From: Actinoplanes sp. KI2
GTDB taxonomy: Bacteria; Actinomycetota; Actinomycetes; Mycobacteriales; Micromonosporaceae
Reading direction: 5' to 3'
DNA: 64,000 bases
Assembly (NCBI RefSeq): GCF_025630775.1
Contig: NZ_JAOSZE010000024.1
Coordinates: 99,866-163,865, forward strand
A program made the translations under genes and the position numbers. The notes below the pieces were generated by a model. It made no database searches, was not told the origin of the DNA, and saw only the letters and a program-made list of their open reading frames with translations. This document shows positions 1 through 8,045 of this stretch, one piece after another; the first letter of the stretch is position 1; each line of letters opens with the position of its first letter.

Positions 1-94
1 ACTGGGTTTGTGTGGGTAGATCTAGGGTGACTCCGGCCCGCTCGGATGGTCGGAAGCCTGCGCGGGCGCGACCTGTGCTCCGTAGGGTCATTTC

Positions 95-679
95 GTGTCC
101 TGGGAATGGCGTGCGGGAATCATCGGGTGTTCGGCCGTCCTGACGCTTGTGAGCGGTTTCCTGCCCTGGTGGACGATGCGGGTGGGCACCGAGACGTTCG
201 TGGGATCGGCGTGGCGAATGTCCTCCCGATGGACCGCGTCGATCTGGCTGACGGCGGCAGCCGCGGTCGGATGGCTGGCGTGGCGGATGGCCCGCGGGCG
301 AGTGCCGGTGGCGATATGGCTCGCGGCCCTGGCCGCGATTGCGGTCTCGGTGTTGCTGACACTTCAGCAGCGCAGCGATGTCGAGACTTGGCCACCGGCC
401 GAGGTCACCGCGCCCCGAGAGTCGGAACTTCAGGCGTCTGCGGTAGCGATGGTGTCTGCCACCGAGTTCGCAGAGTCGCTGATGCCACGTGATCACCTAC
501 GGCGGTACACCGACCCTGGCATCGAGGCCGGCCCGAGTTACGGCTTCTGGGTCGGGCTCGCCGGCATGACCCTGACCGGGCTGTCGTTGGTCGTTGCGGG
601 CAGGGGCGGTCGGTACTCCATAGATCTTCTTCGTCGGCATGGCCGAACGGGGGACAGCGGACGCGGCCCGGATCCGTGA
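95..679 (+). CDS. Four-helix membrane protein, unknown function
   Basis: No family is recognised. The 194-residue product shows about four hydrophobic segments, near residues 8-27, 46-63, 71-89 and 150-170. A polar stretch between the third and fourth probably forms an extracytoplasmic loop. GTG at 95 is chosen because AGGG lies a few bases upstream. The next reading frame starts just after or overlaps the end of this one, so the two may be co-transcribed. Expected to sit in the cytoplasmic membrane; the role is unknown. Confidence 0.6.
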   Translation: MSWEWRAGIIGCSAVLTLVSGFLPWWTMRVGTETFVGSAWRMSSRWTASIWLTAAAAVGWLAWRMARGRVPVAIWLAALAAIAVSVLLTLQQRSDVETWPPAEVTAPRESELQASAVAMVSATEFAESLMPRDHLRRYTDPGIEAGPSYGFWVGLAGMTLTGLSLVVAGRGGRYSIDLLRRHGRTGDSGRGPDP

Positions 680-689
680 TCATCTCACC

Positions 690-1286
690 GTGCTCCGATG
701 CTCTATTCCCAACCGCCTATGCCTGCGCGTTGCGACGGTACTGATGCTGCTGATCGGCTCGGGGCTCCTGGCGGCCGCGCCCGCCGCAACGCCGGCCTGG
801 GCCAGCACCACCCTGCTCCAGAGCTGGCCACAGGCCGACTCGACGGTCACCGAAGGATCAATCGACAAAGTCGGCCTCAGCTTCACCGAGAACATCGACG
901 CCAATCTCAGCAGTGTCGTCGTTCGCGGATCCGACGGCTCCACCTACAACGACGGCCACCTGCAGGTGCTTCTCTACACCAATCTCGAGCAGCAGGTCCG
1001 CCCTCTGCCCGTCGGGGAATACCAGGTGACCTGGGTCGCGGCGACCGGCACGGGAGACCCGGCTCGAGGCGAATTCCGGTTCACCGTGACACCCTCGACG
1101 GCCGCGGCGACGCCGGTGGCCGCCCCGTACCAGCCCACCTATGACGGCGGCGGCCCCGGCGAGTGGCTTTGCCTCGGGATAGTTGCCCTCATCCCGCTGA
1201 CCCTGTTCATGGTCATGCTCCGCCGGCGACACCGGCGGGAGATGGACCTTCCGCCGGCCCGGCCGGACAGAGGAACCGAATGGTAG
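690..1286 (+). CDS. CopC-like domain secreted protein with C-terminal membrane anchor
   Basis: After a signal peptide ending near AWAS comes a CopC/YcnJ-type beta-sandwich pattern (SWPQADSTV, then SFTENIDANLSSV, then GEYQVTWVAA). A Pro/Thr linker, one transmembrane helix and a basic tail (RRRHRR) follow. CopC proteins bind copper with an N-terminal His of the mature chain; here that position is Ser/Thr, so copper binding is doubtful. The frame is open from ATG 639, but GTG 690 gives a more normal signal peptide and no overlap with the upstream gene. Probably anchored outside the cell. Confidence 0.6.
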   Translation: MLRCSIPNRLCLRVATVLMLLIGSGLLAAAPAATPAWASTTLLQSWPQADSTVTEGSIDKVGLSFTENIDANLSSVVVRGSDGSTYNDGHLQVLLYTNLEQQVRPLPVGEYQVTWVAATGTGDPARGEFRFTVTPSTAAATPVAAPYQPTYDGGGPGEWLCLGIVALIPLTLFMVMLRRRHRREMDLPPARPDRGTEW

Positions 1287-1387
1287 ACCTGACCGGCCGC
1301 CGCGGCAGCACCATAACGGCTCGCACACAAACCGCAGCAGATGCCGCCGGCCGGAGATGGTTCGACGCAGAGAATCGTTGCCCGTAG

Positions 1388-1430
1388 GGCGGCAGGCCGG
1401 AAAATTGCTGGCCATGCTGCGGTCTCTCGG
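1388..1430 (+). repeat. 43-bp dispersed repeat, copy 1
   Basis: This intergenic stretch matches the reverse complement of 11425-11467 at 41 of 43 positions. It lies in the 190-bp gap before the HAD gene, where no other gene is seen. Function unknown. Confidence 0.8.
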
Positions 1431-1475
1431 AGAGGACCGGTGGTTCGCGACGCTGATCTCGGGTACCCCACATCC

Positions 1476-2144
1476 ATGCGATCCGGGGTTCTCTTCGACG
1501 TCGACGGCACTTTGGTGGATACCACGTACCTGCATACGGTCGCCTGGTGGGAGGCGCTGCGGCAGCTTGGCGCGGACGTACCCATGGCGAGGATCCACCG
1601 GGCCATCGGGATGGGCTCGGACAAACTGCTCGACCACCTGCTCGGCGACGCCCGCGACCGTGACCAGGACGAGCAGGCCTCGACCGCCCACGACGTCCTT
1701 TACGGGGCCTGGTGGGAGCGGCTGCGCCCGCTGCCCGGGGCGGCCGAGCTGCTTCGAGCGGTGGCCGAGCGCGGCATCGCGGTCGTGCTCGCCTCGTCGG
1801 CCAAGGAACCGGAGCTGAAGCAGCTGCGCCGGGTGGTCGGCGCGGACGACGTGATCGCCGCGGCCACCTCCTCCTCGGACGCCGAGGAGAGCAAACCCGC
1901 TCCGGACATCCTCCAGGCCGCCATCGAGCAGTCGGGCGTCGACCCGGGTGCTGCGGTCTTCGTCGGCGACTCGGTCTGGGACGTGCAGGCCGCTGCCCGT
2001 CTGAGCATCCCGTGCATCGGCCTGGTCTGCGGCGGCACCTCCGCCGACGAGCTGAGCGAGGCCGGCGCTGTTGCGGTCTACGACGACCCGGCCGCGTTGC
2101 TGGCCGCGCTCGACGATTCCGTGATCGCGAAGTTGCCGACATAG
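1476..2144 (+). CDS. HAD-superfamily phosphatase (beta-phosphoglucomutase-like)
   Basis: A 222-residue HAD hydrolase. Motif I is FDVDGTLVD (nucleophile and acid/base Asp), motif II is LASSA, the motif III lysine is in SKPAPD, and motif IV is GDSVWD. The alpha-helical cap between motifs I and II places it with small-molecule phosphatases such as phosphoglycolate phosphatase or phosphoglucomutase-type enzymes; the substrate cannot be read. The frame is open from 1341, but ATG 1476 puts motif I at the N-terminus as usual. Its 3' end overlaps the convergent hydrolase gene by 67 bp. Confidence 0.85.
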   Translation: MRSGVLFDVDGTLVDTTYLHTVAWWEALRQLGADVPMARIHRAIGMGSDKLLDHLLGDARDRDQDEQASTAHDVLYGAWWERLRPLPGAAELLRAVAERGIAVVLASSAKEPELKQLRRVVGADDVIAAATSSSDAEESKPAPDILQAAIEQSGVDPGAAVFVGDSVWDVQAAARLSIPCIGLVCGGTSADELSEAGAVAVYDDPAALLAALDDSVIAKLPT

Positions 2145-3040
2145 GAGTGGGTCTGCAGCAGGCGGCGCCAGCGGCCGGCGTCCCACCGTTTCGGTTCGGT
2201 TCTCTCGACGAAGTCGGTCAGCGCGCGGACGAACTCCTCGGGCGCCTCCCGGTGCGGGAAGTGCCCGACGCCGGGCAGAACCACCGACCGCGCTCCGGGC
2301 ATCAGGGAGGCAGCGGCCTCGGCATGCGAGACGGGGAGGACGTGGTCCTGGTCGCCCCAGATCACCAGCGCCGGCAGGCCCTGGGTCAGGTAGGCGCGGT
2401 CACGCATGGTGATCAACTGTCCGCGCCAGTCGGCGACGTGCCGCAGCACGTGCAGGAACGCCGACCGGGCCGCCGGGTCGCGTAGCCCGGTGTGCACGGT
2501 GTACGCCTCGTTCAGGTCGGCCGCGAGCGCGGCCGGCGCGACCAGGCCGGCGGCGGCGCGCAGCGCACCGAGGGCGAGGCGGGACGGCGGCAGCTGGCTG
2601 AGCCGCAGCGCGAGCGACGCGCCCGGCAGGGTCAGCGCCCGGAACGCCACGCTCACCTGCGAGCCGAGCCCGCCACCGGCGACCACCACGAGCCGGTCGG
2701 TCCGCTCCGGGAACTGGTAGGCGAACTGCATCGCCACGCCGCCGCCGAAACTGTGGCCGACCACGGTCACCCGGTCGATGTCGAGCGTGCCGAGCAGATC
2801 CCGCATGCCGTTGGCGTAGCCGCCGATGCTGTAGTCCGCCCGCGGCTTCGCCGACCGGCCGTGTCCGAGCAGATCGGGCACGATCACGGTGTACCGCTCG
2901 GCGAGTGCCGGCGCGACGATGTCCCAGGTGTCGCCGTCGGATCCGATGCCGTGCACGAGCAGCAGTACGGTCGGGCCGGTACCCAGGAGCCGGAAGGCAC
3001 GAGCGTGCCCGTGCACCTCGACGATCCGCTCCCCGTCCAT
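2078..3040 (-). CDS. Alpha/beta hydrolase
   Basis: A 320-residue alpha/beta-fold hydrolase. It has the oxyanion HGIGSDG loop, the nucleophile elbow GHSFGG, the acid in GDQDHVLP and the catalytic His in GVGHFPHR. Lipase, esterase or C-C hydrolase activity is possible; the substrate is unknown. It is the last gene of a leftward run starting with the YCII gene, with a 72-bp gap from the VOC gene. The C-terminal tail of about 30 residues lies in the overlap with the HAD gene and may be non-essential. Confidence 0.85.
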   Translation of the reverse strand: MDGERIVEVHGHARAFRLLGTGPTVLLLVHGIGSDGDTWDIVAPALAERYTVIVPDLLGHGRSAKPRADYSIGGYANGMRDLLGTLDIDRVTVVGHSFGGGVAMQFAYQFPERTDRLVVVAGGGLGSQVSVAFRALTLPGASLALRLSQLPPSRLALGALRAAAGLVAPAALAADLNEAYTVHTGLRDPAARSAFLHVLRHVADWRGQLITMRDRAYLTQGLPALVIWGDQDHVLPVSHAEAAASLMPGARSVVLPGVGHFPHREAPEEFVRALTDFVERTEPKRWDAGRWRRLLQTHSYVGNFAITESSSAASNAAGSS

Positions 3041-3112
3041 CCGCGAAGCATAGATAGCCGACGTTTCGCCGCAGTAACCTCAGCCCGCCGGGCGCGCGCG
3101 CCGCAGCAAACT

Positions 3113-3472
3113 TCAGGACGCCGGCGGCGCTACCAGGCAGAGGACGTGACCGTCCGGATCGGTGAGCACCGACTGCCGCTCGCCCCACGGCTGGTCGGCC
3201 GGGGCATCGACGATCGCGGCGCCGGCCTTCTCCGCCGCGGCGGTGGCCGCGTCGACGTCCGCGACGACGAAGCTGACGGCGACACCGGCCAAGCCCGGGG
3301 TGGGCGGGCGCTCGTGCAGCAAGAATTCGATCTCCGTACCGGGCACGGCAAGCGCCACGATCTCGCCCGCGGAGTACTTCTCCGCCAGTCCCAAGGCGTC
3401 CCGGTAGAGCGCCAGCGCCCGCTCCCGGTCCGCCACCGACACGATGATCCGTCGCACTCCGCGTACTGTCAC
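3113..3472 (-). CDS. VOC (glyoxalase/dioxygenase-fold) family protein
   Basis: A 119-residue single VOC domain made of two beta-alpha-beta-beta-beta units: RRIIVSVADRERALALYRD at the start and SVLTDPDGHVLCLV at the end. The typical paired metal ligands are not all evident, so this could be a non-catalytic binding protein. It starts 17 bp after the PLP decarboxylase stop, implying one transcript with the ECF42 operon upstream. Confidence 0.8.
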   Translation of the reverse strand: MTVRGVRRIIVSVADRERALALYRDALGLAEKYSAGEIVALAVPGTEIEFLLHERPPTPGLAGVAVSFVVADVDAATAAAEKAGAAIVDAPADQPWGERQSVLTDPDGHVLCLVAPPAS

Positions 3473-3489
3473 AAGGGAACCTTAGGTGA

Positions 3490-4857
3490 TCAGAGGCAGC
3501 GCAGGATCGCCGCCACCGAGCGGTCCACGTCCTGCGGCGTGGTCGACCAGTTCGACACCGAGATGCGCATCGCCGCCTGCCCGCGCCACGTCGTCCCGCT
3601 CATCCAGCAGGTGCCCTCCCGCTGCACCTTCTCGATCACCGATCGCGTGACGTGGTCGTCGGCGAAGCGGACCAGCACCTGGTTCAGCACCACCTCGCCG
3701 AGGATCGTCGCGCGGCCCGAGGCGGTCAGCCGTTCGGCGAACCGGGCCGCCAGGTCGCAGCACCGTTCGACCAGGTCCGCCACCCCGTCGCTGCCGAGCG
3801 CGCGGATCGCCGCGTAGACCGCGAAGCCCCGGGCCCGCCGGGAGTGCTCCGGCCCGTAGTCCAGCGCGTCCCGCTCGCCCTCGGCGCCGTGGATCAGATA
3901 GCCGGCCCGGGTTCCCATGGCCGTGCGATGCGCCACCGGGTCGGCGCAGAAGACCAGGCCCGAGTCGTACGGGACATTCAGCCACTTGTGCGCGTCGGTG
4001 GCCCACGAGTCGGCCCGCTCCACTCCGGCCACGAGGTGCCGCAGCCGGGGACTCGCCGCCGCCCAGAGGCCGAACGCCCCGTCCACGTGCACCCAGGCGC
4101 CGTCCGCGTGGGCCAGGTCGCAGATCTCGCCGACCGGGTCGAACGCGCCGCTGTTCACGTTCCCGGCCTGCGCGCAGACGATCGCCGGCCCACTGCCCGC
4201 GGCCAGCGCCGTACGCAGTTCCGCCGGCCGCATCCGCCCCTGGTCGTCCATCCCGACCTCGACGATCGAGCCGGTACCGGCCCCGAGGAACCGCAACGCC
4301 CGGTCGATCGTCCCGTGCCGGCCCTGCCCGGCGAGCACCCGCACCCGCGGCGCACCCCACAGCCCGTCCGCCGCGACGTTCCACCCGGCCCGGCCGAGCA
4401 CCGACCCGAGCCCGATCGCGAGGCCGGTGAGGTTGGCCATCTGCGCGCCGGTGACGAAGCCCGCCGACACGCCGGCCGGCAGCCCGAGCAGCGTCGCGAG
4501 CCACCGCGCCGCGACGTCCTCGACCACCGCGGCGGCCGGCCCGAGCACGTACAGCCCCGCGTTCTGGTCCCACACCGAGGTGAGCCAGTCGGCCGCGAGC
4601 GCCGCCGGCGTCGCCCCGCCGATCACGAACCCGAAGAACCGCCCGCTCGACGACGCCACCACGCCCGGGTCGGCGTGCCGCGCCAGCTCGGCGATCACCT
4701 CGCGCGGGTCGGTGCCCTGGGCGGGCAGCGGCAGGTCCAGGGCCGCCCGCAGTGACTCGAGCGTGGCGTTGCTGCCGACCGGCCGCGCCGGCAGCCCCTC
4801 GAGGTAGCGGACCGCGTACCGACCGGCCTCGTCGAGGACTTCTTTCCATTCCGGCAT
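3490..4857 (-). CDS. PLP-dependent group II decarboxylase-like enzyme
   Basis: A 455-residue fold-type I PLP enzyme of the aromatic amino acid/glutamate decarboxylase type. The aspartate that contacts PLP is in HVDGAFG, and the Schiff-base lysine is in DAHKWLNVPYDSG. GAQMANLTGL is a substrate/PLP-phosphate loop. The amino-acid substrate is not readable. It lies 10 bp after the ECF42 stop in the same leftward operon, so the sigma factor probably induces it. The Shine-Dalgarno sequence is weak, so translation may depend on coupling. Confidence 0.85.
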   Translation of the reverse strand: MPEWKEVLDEAGRYAVRYLEGLPARPVGSNATLESLRAALDLPLPAQGTDPREVIAELARHADPGVVASSSGRFFGFVIGGATPAALAADWLTSVWDQNAGLYVLGPAAAVVEDVAARWLATLLGLPAGVSAGFVTGAQMANLTGLAIGLGSVLGRAGWNVAADGLWGAPRVRVLAGQGRHGTIDRALRFLGAGTGSIVEVGMDDQGRMRPAELRTALAAGSGPAIVCAQAGNVNSGAFDPVGEICDLAHADGAWVHVDGAFGLWAAASPRLRHLVAGVERADSWATDAHKWLNVPYDSGLVFCADPVAHRTAMGTRAGYLIHGAEGERDALDYGPEHSRRARGFAVYAAIRALGSDGVADLVERCCDLAARFAERLTASGRATILGEVVLNQVLVRFADDHVTRSVIEKVQREGTCWMSGTTWRGQAAMRISVSNWSTTPQDVDRSVAAILRCL

Positions 4858-4867
4858 ACCAAGAGGT

Positions 4868-6034
4868 TTACGCCAGCCGGGCCGCCTGCGCCTCCAGGTA
4901 TCGCCGTTCCGGCAGGCTCAGCGTCAGCCGCGCCGCGCTCCGGTACTCCGTCCGGGCCGCCGCGCGGTCGCCGGAGCGTTCCAGCAGATGCGCCCGGACC
5001 GCCGCGACCCGATAGTGCTCCAAACCCGCCGCGTCGAGCGCACGCAGCCCCACCAGCGGCCCGTCCACCTCGGCCAGCGCCACGATCCGGTTGAGGGTGA
5101 CCATCGGCCCCGGCGCCAGCGACTCCAGCAGCCGGTAGAGCTCGAGGATCTGCGGCCAGTCAGTATCCGCCGCGCTAGGCGCCTCGTCGTGCACCGCCGC
5201 GATCGCCGCCTGCACCTGGAACGGCCCGATCGGAAACCGCCGCAGCGCATCGGTGATGAGCGAAACGCCCTCGGCGACGAATTCCCGGTTCCACAACGTA
5301 CGGTTTTGCGCGGCCAGCGGCACCAGCCCACCGTCCGGCCGGGTGCGTGCGGGCCGCCGGGCATCGGTGAGCAGCATCAACGCCAGCAGCCCGGCCACCT
5401 CGCCGTCGGCCGGCCGCATCGCCCGCAACTGCCGGGTCAGCCGGATCGCCTCCGCACTCAACTCCACCCGGTGCAGCGCCGATCCCGAGCTCGCCGTCGA
5501 CCCCTCATTGAAGATCAAATACAGGGTTTGCCGTACGCCGGGGATCCGCGCCTCCAGGTCATCGGGCAGCGTGAAGCGCGCGCCGGCGTCCCGCAGCCGC
5601 TTTTTTGCCCGGCTGACCCGCTGGCCGACCGTCTTCTCCGGGATCAGCAGCGCCCGGGCGATCTCCGCGGTGGTGAGCCCGCCGACCGCGCGCAGGGTGA
5701 GCGCCACCTGGGCCGGCGGGGTCAGGGCCGGATGGCAGCAGAGCAGCAGCAGCGTCAGCTCGTCGTCACCGCGTACGACGGGAACCGGGTCTTGGGGTAA
5801 TGCCTCACGGCGGCGCCGGGCCTGCTCGTTGCGCACGGTTTCGATGAGCCGGCGGGAGGCCACCCGGATCAGCCAGGCGACCGGATTGCCGGGAATCCCG
5901 TCGGCCGGCCACTGCCGGCTGGCCGCGAGCAGCGCCTCCTGCACGGCGTCCTCGGCCGCGTCGAAGTCACCGTAGCGCCGCGCCACCGCGGCCAGAACCT
6001 GCGGCGCCGACGTGCGCAGCAGATCCTCGACCAC
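4868..6034 (-). CDS. ECF42-type RNA polymerase sigma factor with C-terminal extension
   Basis: Sigma-70 region 2 (YGDFDAAEDAVQEALLAA, then NPVAWLIRVASRRLI) and region 4 (LTTAEIARALLIPEKTVGQRVSRAKKRL) occupy about residues 1-190. A C-terminal helical extension of about 200 residues follows (LYLIFNEG, then LNRIVALAEVDGP, then YLEAQAARLA), as in the ECF42 group. ECF42 genes are known to pair with YCII/DGPF proteins, and that is the immediate upstream gene. The frame is open far upstream, but GTG 6034 starts 2 bp after the YCII stop and has GGGAG in front. No anti-sigma factor gene is visible; the extension is thought to regulate these factors. Confidence 0.9.
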   Translation of the reverse strand: MVEDLLRTSAPQVLAAVARRYGDFDAAEDAVQEALLAASRQWPADGIPGNPVAWLIRVASRRLIETVRNEQARRRREALPQDPVPVVRGDDELTLLLLCCHPALTPPAQVALTLRAVGGLTTAEIARALLIPEKTVGQRVSRAKKRLRDAGARFTLPDDLEARIPGVRQTLYLIFNEGSTASSGSALHRVELSAEAIRLTRQLRAMRPADGEVAGLLALMLLTDARRPARTRPDGGLVPLAAQNRTLWNREFVAEGVSLITDALRRFPIGPFQVQAAIAAVHDEAPSAADTDWPQILELYRLLESLAPGPMVTLNRIVALAEVDGPLVGLRALDAAGLEHYRVAAVRAHLLERSGDRAAARTEYRSAARLTLSLPERRYLEAQAARLA

Positions 6035-6036
6035 CC

Positions 6037-6408
6037 TCAGAACTCCCAGCCGCTCATGTCGAGCACCGGCCGCACCTCCACCTCGGTGTACTTCGCGTCC
6101 GGCACCCGGGCCGCCCACGCCACCGCCTCGTCCAGGCCCGGGGTGTCGATCAGGTAGAACCCGGCGAGATGCTCCTTGACCTCCGCGTACGGTCCGTCCG
6201 AGCTGATCGTGTCGCCGTCCCGCACGGACACCCACTGGGCCAGGGACTGGTCGGCCAGCCCTTCCGAGGCGATCAGCACCCCCTCGTCGGCCATCCGCTC
6301 CGACAGCCGGCGGTGGTCGCGCCCGAACGCCATCCGCTCGTCGTCGGACATTTTCTCCCAGGCGGCCAGGCTGCGGGGGTTGGACTGGATCAGGATCAGA
6401 TATTTCAT
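6037..6408 (-). CDS. YCII/DGPF-domain protein (ECF42 partner)
   Basis: A 123-residue YCII-fold protein beginning MKYLILIQ, with the DGPYAEVKEHLAGFYLID signature that gives the DGPF family its name. Such proteins are small ferredoxin-fold dimers of unclear enzymatic role, found almost always beside ECF42 sigma factors. It is the first gene of the leftward operon, transcribed from the promoter region at 6448-6475. Confidence 0.9.
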   Translation of the reverse strand: MKYLILIQSNPRSLAAWEKMSDDERMAFGRDHRRLSERMADEGVLIASEGLADQSLAQWVSVRDGDTISSDGPYAEVKEHLAGFYLIDTPGLDEAVAWAARVPDAKYTEVEVRPVLDMSGWEF

Positions 6409-6447
6409 CGGCTCGCTCCTTCGCCCACGAGGACGTGCTCATCAGCA

Positions 6448-6475
6448 TGTCGAAACCGGGGCCGTGGCTTCGACG
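6448..6475. promoter_or_regulatory. Bidirectional ECF42-type promoter
   Basis: On the plus strand TGTCGA (6448-6453), 17 bp and CGAC (6471-6474) fit the -35/-10 pattern reported for ECF42 factors, about 40 bp before the SnoaL-like gene. On the minus strand the same bases read CGTCGA, 17 bp, CGAC, pointing at the YCII-ECF42 operon. This suggests that the sigma factor drives itself and the divergent gene. Confidence 0.6.
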
Positions 6476-6514
6476 TACCGGCGGAAGTTTTCCTGGGAAG
6501 AGGAGGAAGCAGAG

Positions 6515-6940
6515 ATGACCGAGCAGATCAGGAAGGTCGTCCTGGCCCGGGCCGACCGCATGTCGGCCGGCGACGTCGCCGGGATGCAAGAGCACAACGC
6601 GCCGTCGGTGATGGCCTTCACGCTGGCACCGCCGCTGGTCAGCGACCCGAACGGCCGCGACCCGAAGGGCGTCGAGGCGTGGCTGCAGGGTTTCGAGGCG
6701 CCCCCGCAGCGAACGGTCACCTCCCTCGAGATCACCGCGGACGGGGACGTGGCCTTCGCGACGAGCCTGGACTCGATGACGGCAACCCCGAAGGGCGCCA
6801 CCGAACCGTTCACGCTGTGGTTCCGGGTGACGCTCGGCCTGCGCCGGATCGACGGCCACTGGCTGGTCACCCACGAGCACGAGTCCGTCCCGTTCTACAT
6901 GGACGGCTCGCTGCGCGCGGCGGTCGACCTGGAGCCGTGA
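6515..6940 (+). CDS. SnoaL-like/DUF4440-type NTF2-fold protein
   Basis: A 141-residue NTF2-like protein with the SnoaL-type layout: an N-terminal helix with ADRMSAGDVAGM, then curved sheet strands ending RRIDGHWLVTHEHESVPF. Members are small isomerases, cyclases or ligand-binding proteins; the ligand is not predictable. AGGAGG at 6501-6506 fixes ATG 6515, although the frame is open further upstream. It diverges from the YCII-ECF42 operon and is preceded by an ECF42-like promoter, so it is a likely sigma target. Confidence 0.8.
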   Translation: MTEQIRKVVLARADRMSAGDVAGMQEHNAPSVMAFTLAPPLVSDPNGRDPKGVEAWLQGFEAPPQRTVTSLEITADGDVAFATSLDSMTATPKGATEPFTLWFRVTLGLRRIDGHWLVTHEHESVPFYMDGSLRAAVDLEP

Positions 6941-6942
6941 CC

Positions 6943-7149
6943 TCAGCGGTCGGCCGGCCGGTCGGCGCCGTCGCAGGCGTCGTCCATCAGCTCGTCCAGG
7001 ACGTCGAACAGATCGGGCCCGTCGTGCTCGACGTCGACCGTCCGGCCGACCAGGCCCATCTGGGTCGCGCACTCCCGCCCGAAGCCCTTGACCATCCGAT
7101 CGGCGCGGGTCGGATGCCCGCACCGCGGACAACGTCGCATCTCCGCCAT
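6943..7149 (-). CDS. Small zinc-finger-like protein (DUF6011-like)
   Basis: A 68-residue protein opening MAEMRRCPRCGHP with GFGREC about 18 residues later. The CxxC plus GxGxxC arrangement resembles DUF6011-type small zinc fingers; the fourth ligand is not clear. The tail is acidic. Its stop lies 2 bp from the stop of the convergent SnoaL-like gene. Function unknown; nucleic-acid or protein binding is a guess. Confidence 0.55.
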   Translation of the reverse strand: MAEMRRCPRCGHPTRADRMVKGFGRECATQMGLVGRTVDVEHDGPDLFDVLDELMDDACDGADRPADR

Positions 7150-7360
7150 GCCCGCACGATAACGCCGTTCCGCCCGGTTCTCGCAGCTTGATCCGGAGGG
7201 CCGAGAACCGCCGAGCCGCGGTGTGCGTCCCGGACAACCTTCAGATAGTGAAAAAAGGCGCCTGATCCGCCAAAACGGTGGTGCGAACACCCGTTCGAGC
7301 AGGCTAACATCTCGGGCAAAAGGGGTCATGGCGGACCCAGGAAGTGCGCATAGGCGCGAA

Positions 7361-7379
7361 GGCACGGAAGCCGTGTGCC
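7361..7379 (+). promoter_or_regulatory. Hairpin in the leader of a small membrane-protein gene
   Basis: GGCACGG and CCGTGTGCC pair with a 2-nt bulge, just before the start codon region at 7393. The leader from about 7250 is rich in short purine runs, and 7352-7366 is similar at 12 of 15 positions to the core of class I c-di-GMP riboswitches. The remaining riboswitch elements are not found. Treat it only as a possible structured leader. Confidence 0.2.
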
Positions 7380-7392
7380 GAGGATGAAGTAC

Positions 7393-7674
7393 ATGCCTCA
7401 GAAGGCTAGGGAAGCGGCGGTCATTGCCGCGAGCGGTGCGGGTGTCGCGGCCGTGCTGTATGCGATCGGCCCGCAGAGCATGTCCCCGGTGATCGCCGTG
7501 TTCGGCCTCAGCGTGCTGCTGGCACTCGGGCTGGTATGCCTGTGCCTGCGGCCAGGCTGTGCCCGGGGAACCATTCCGTCGCAACGCCGCCACCGAGCGC
7601 GGCGCGGAACCGGCCCCGCGAAGTCCCCACCCCCGAGGTCGGGCACCGACGGTCGCCGGAAGGGCCGTGCGTGA
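7393..7674 (+). CDS. Small two-helix membrane protein
   Basis: A 93-residue protein with two hydrophobic segments (AAVIAASGAGVAAVLYAIG and SPVIAVFGLSVLLALGLVC) and a strongly basic, proline-rich cytoplasmic tail. ATG 7393 is preferred because GAGG lies 9 bases upstream; ATG 7384 and GTG 7375 are alternatives. No family recognised. Confidence 0.5.
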   Translation: MPQKAREAAVIAASGAGVAAVLYAIGPQSMSPVIAVFGLSVLLALGLVCLCLRPGCARGTIPSQRRHRARRGTGPAKSPPPRSGTDGRRKGRA

Positions 7675-7689
7675 GGTGCACTGGCAACC

Positions 7690-7989
7690 ATGGATAGGTT
7701 CGAAGGGCCCTGCCGGCTGGACTGGTGGGCGAACTCCTCCACCAACCTCGGCGGCTGCGAGATCGCGGTCGTGATCACGCCGACCGAAACCGGTTGGGAC
7801 GCCCACGGTCATCTGATCAGCGACGACGAGGACGAGCGCGACGAGTTCGCGTTCCTCTGCGACCTCGACCCCGTCTTCACGCTGCGATTCGCCGACGAGA
7901 GCACCGTCGCCGTCACCGTGCACCCCGCCGACGACCCCCGCCGGTTCACGCTGACCGAGTACACCGGGCCGGTCCACCGACCTTCCTGA
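7690..7989 (+). CDS. Conserved hypothetical, 99 aa
   Basis: An acidic, all-beta-looking small protein with GCEIAVVITPTETGW, a Asp/Glu-rich loop (DDEDERDEF) and VAVTVHPADDP. It lies 15 bp after the previous gene and just before the SMI1/KNR4 gene. No domain is recognised and the role is unknown. Confidence 0.55.
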   Translation: MDRFEGPCRLDWWANSSTNLGGCEIAVVITPTETGWDAHGHLISDDEDERDEFAFLCDLDPVFTLRFADESTVAVTVHPADDPRRFTLTEYTGPVHRPS

Positions 7990-8045
7990 CCATGGGGTGT
8001 CGGCCGCTCCGACTATTGTCGAGCCTCTCGTCGAGAGGGGCACCG

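Noticed and set aside
6035..7237. N-terminal extension of the ECF42 frame to 789 residues
   Set aside because: Sequence before GTG 6034 is Arg/Gly-rich, overlaps the YCII and SnoaL-like genes, and has no sigma homology.
7330..7392. Confident c-di-GMP-I riboswitch call
   Set aside because: Only part of the core is similar; tetraloop receptor and closing stems are not recognised.
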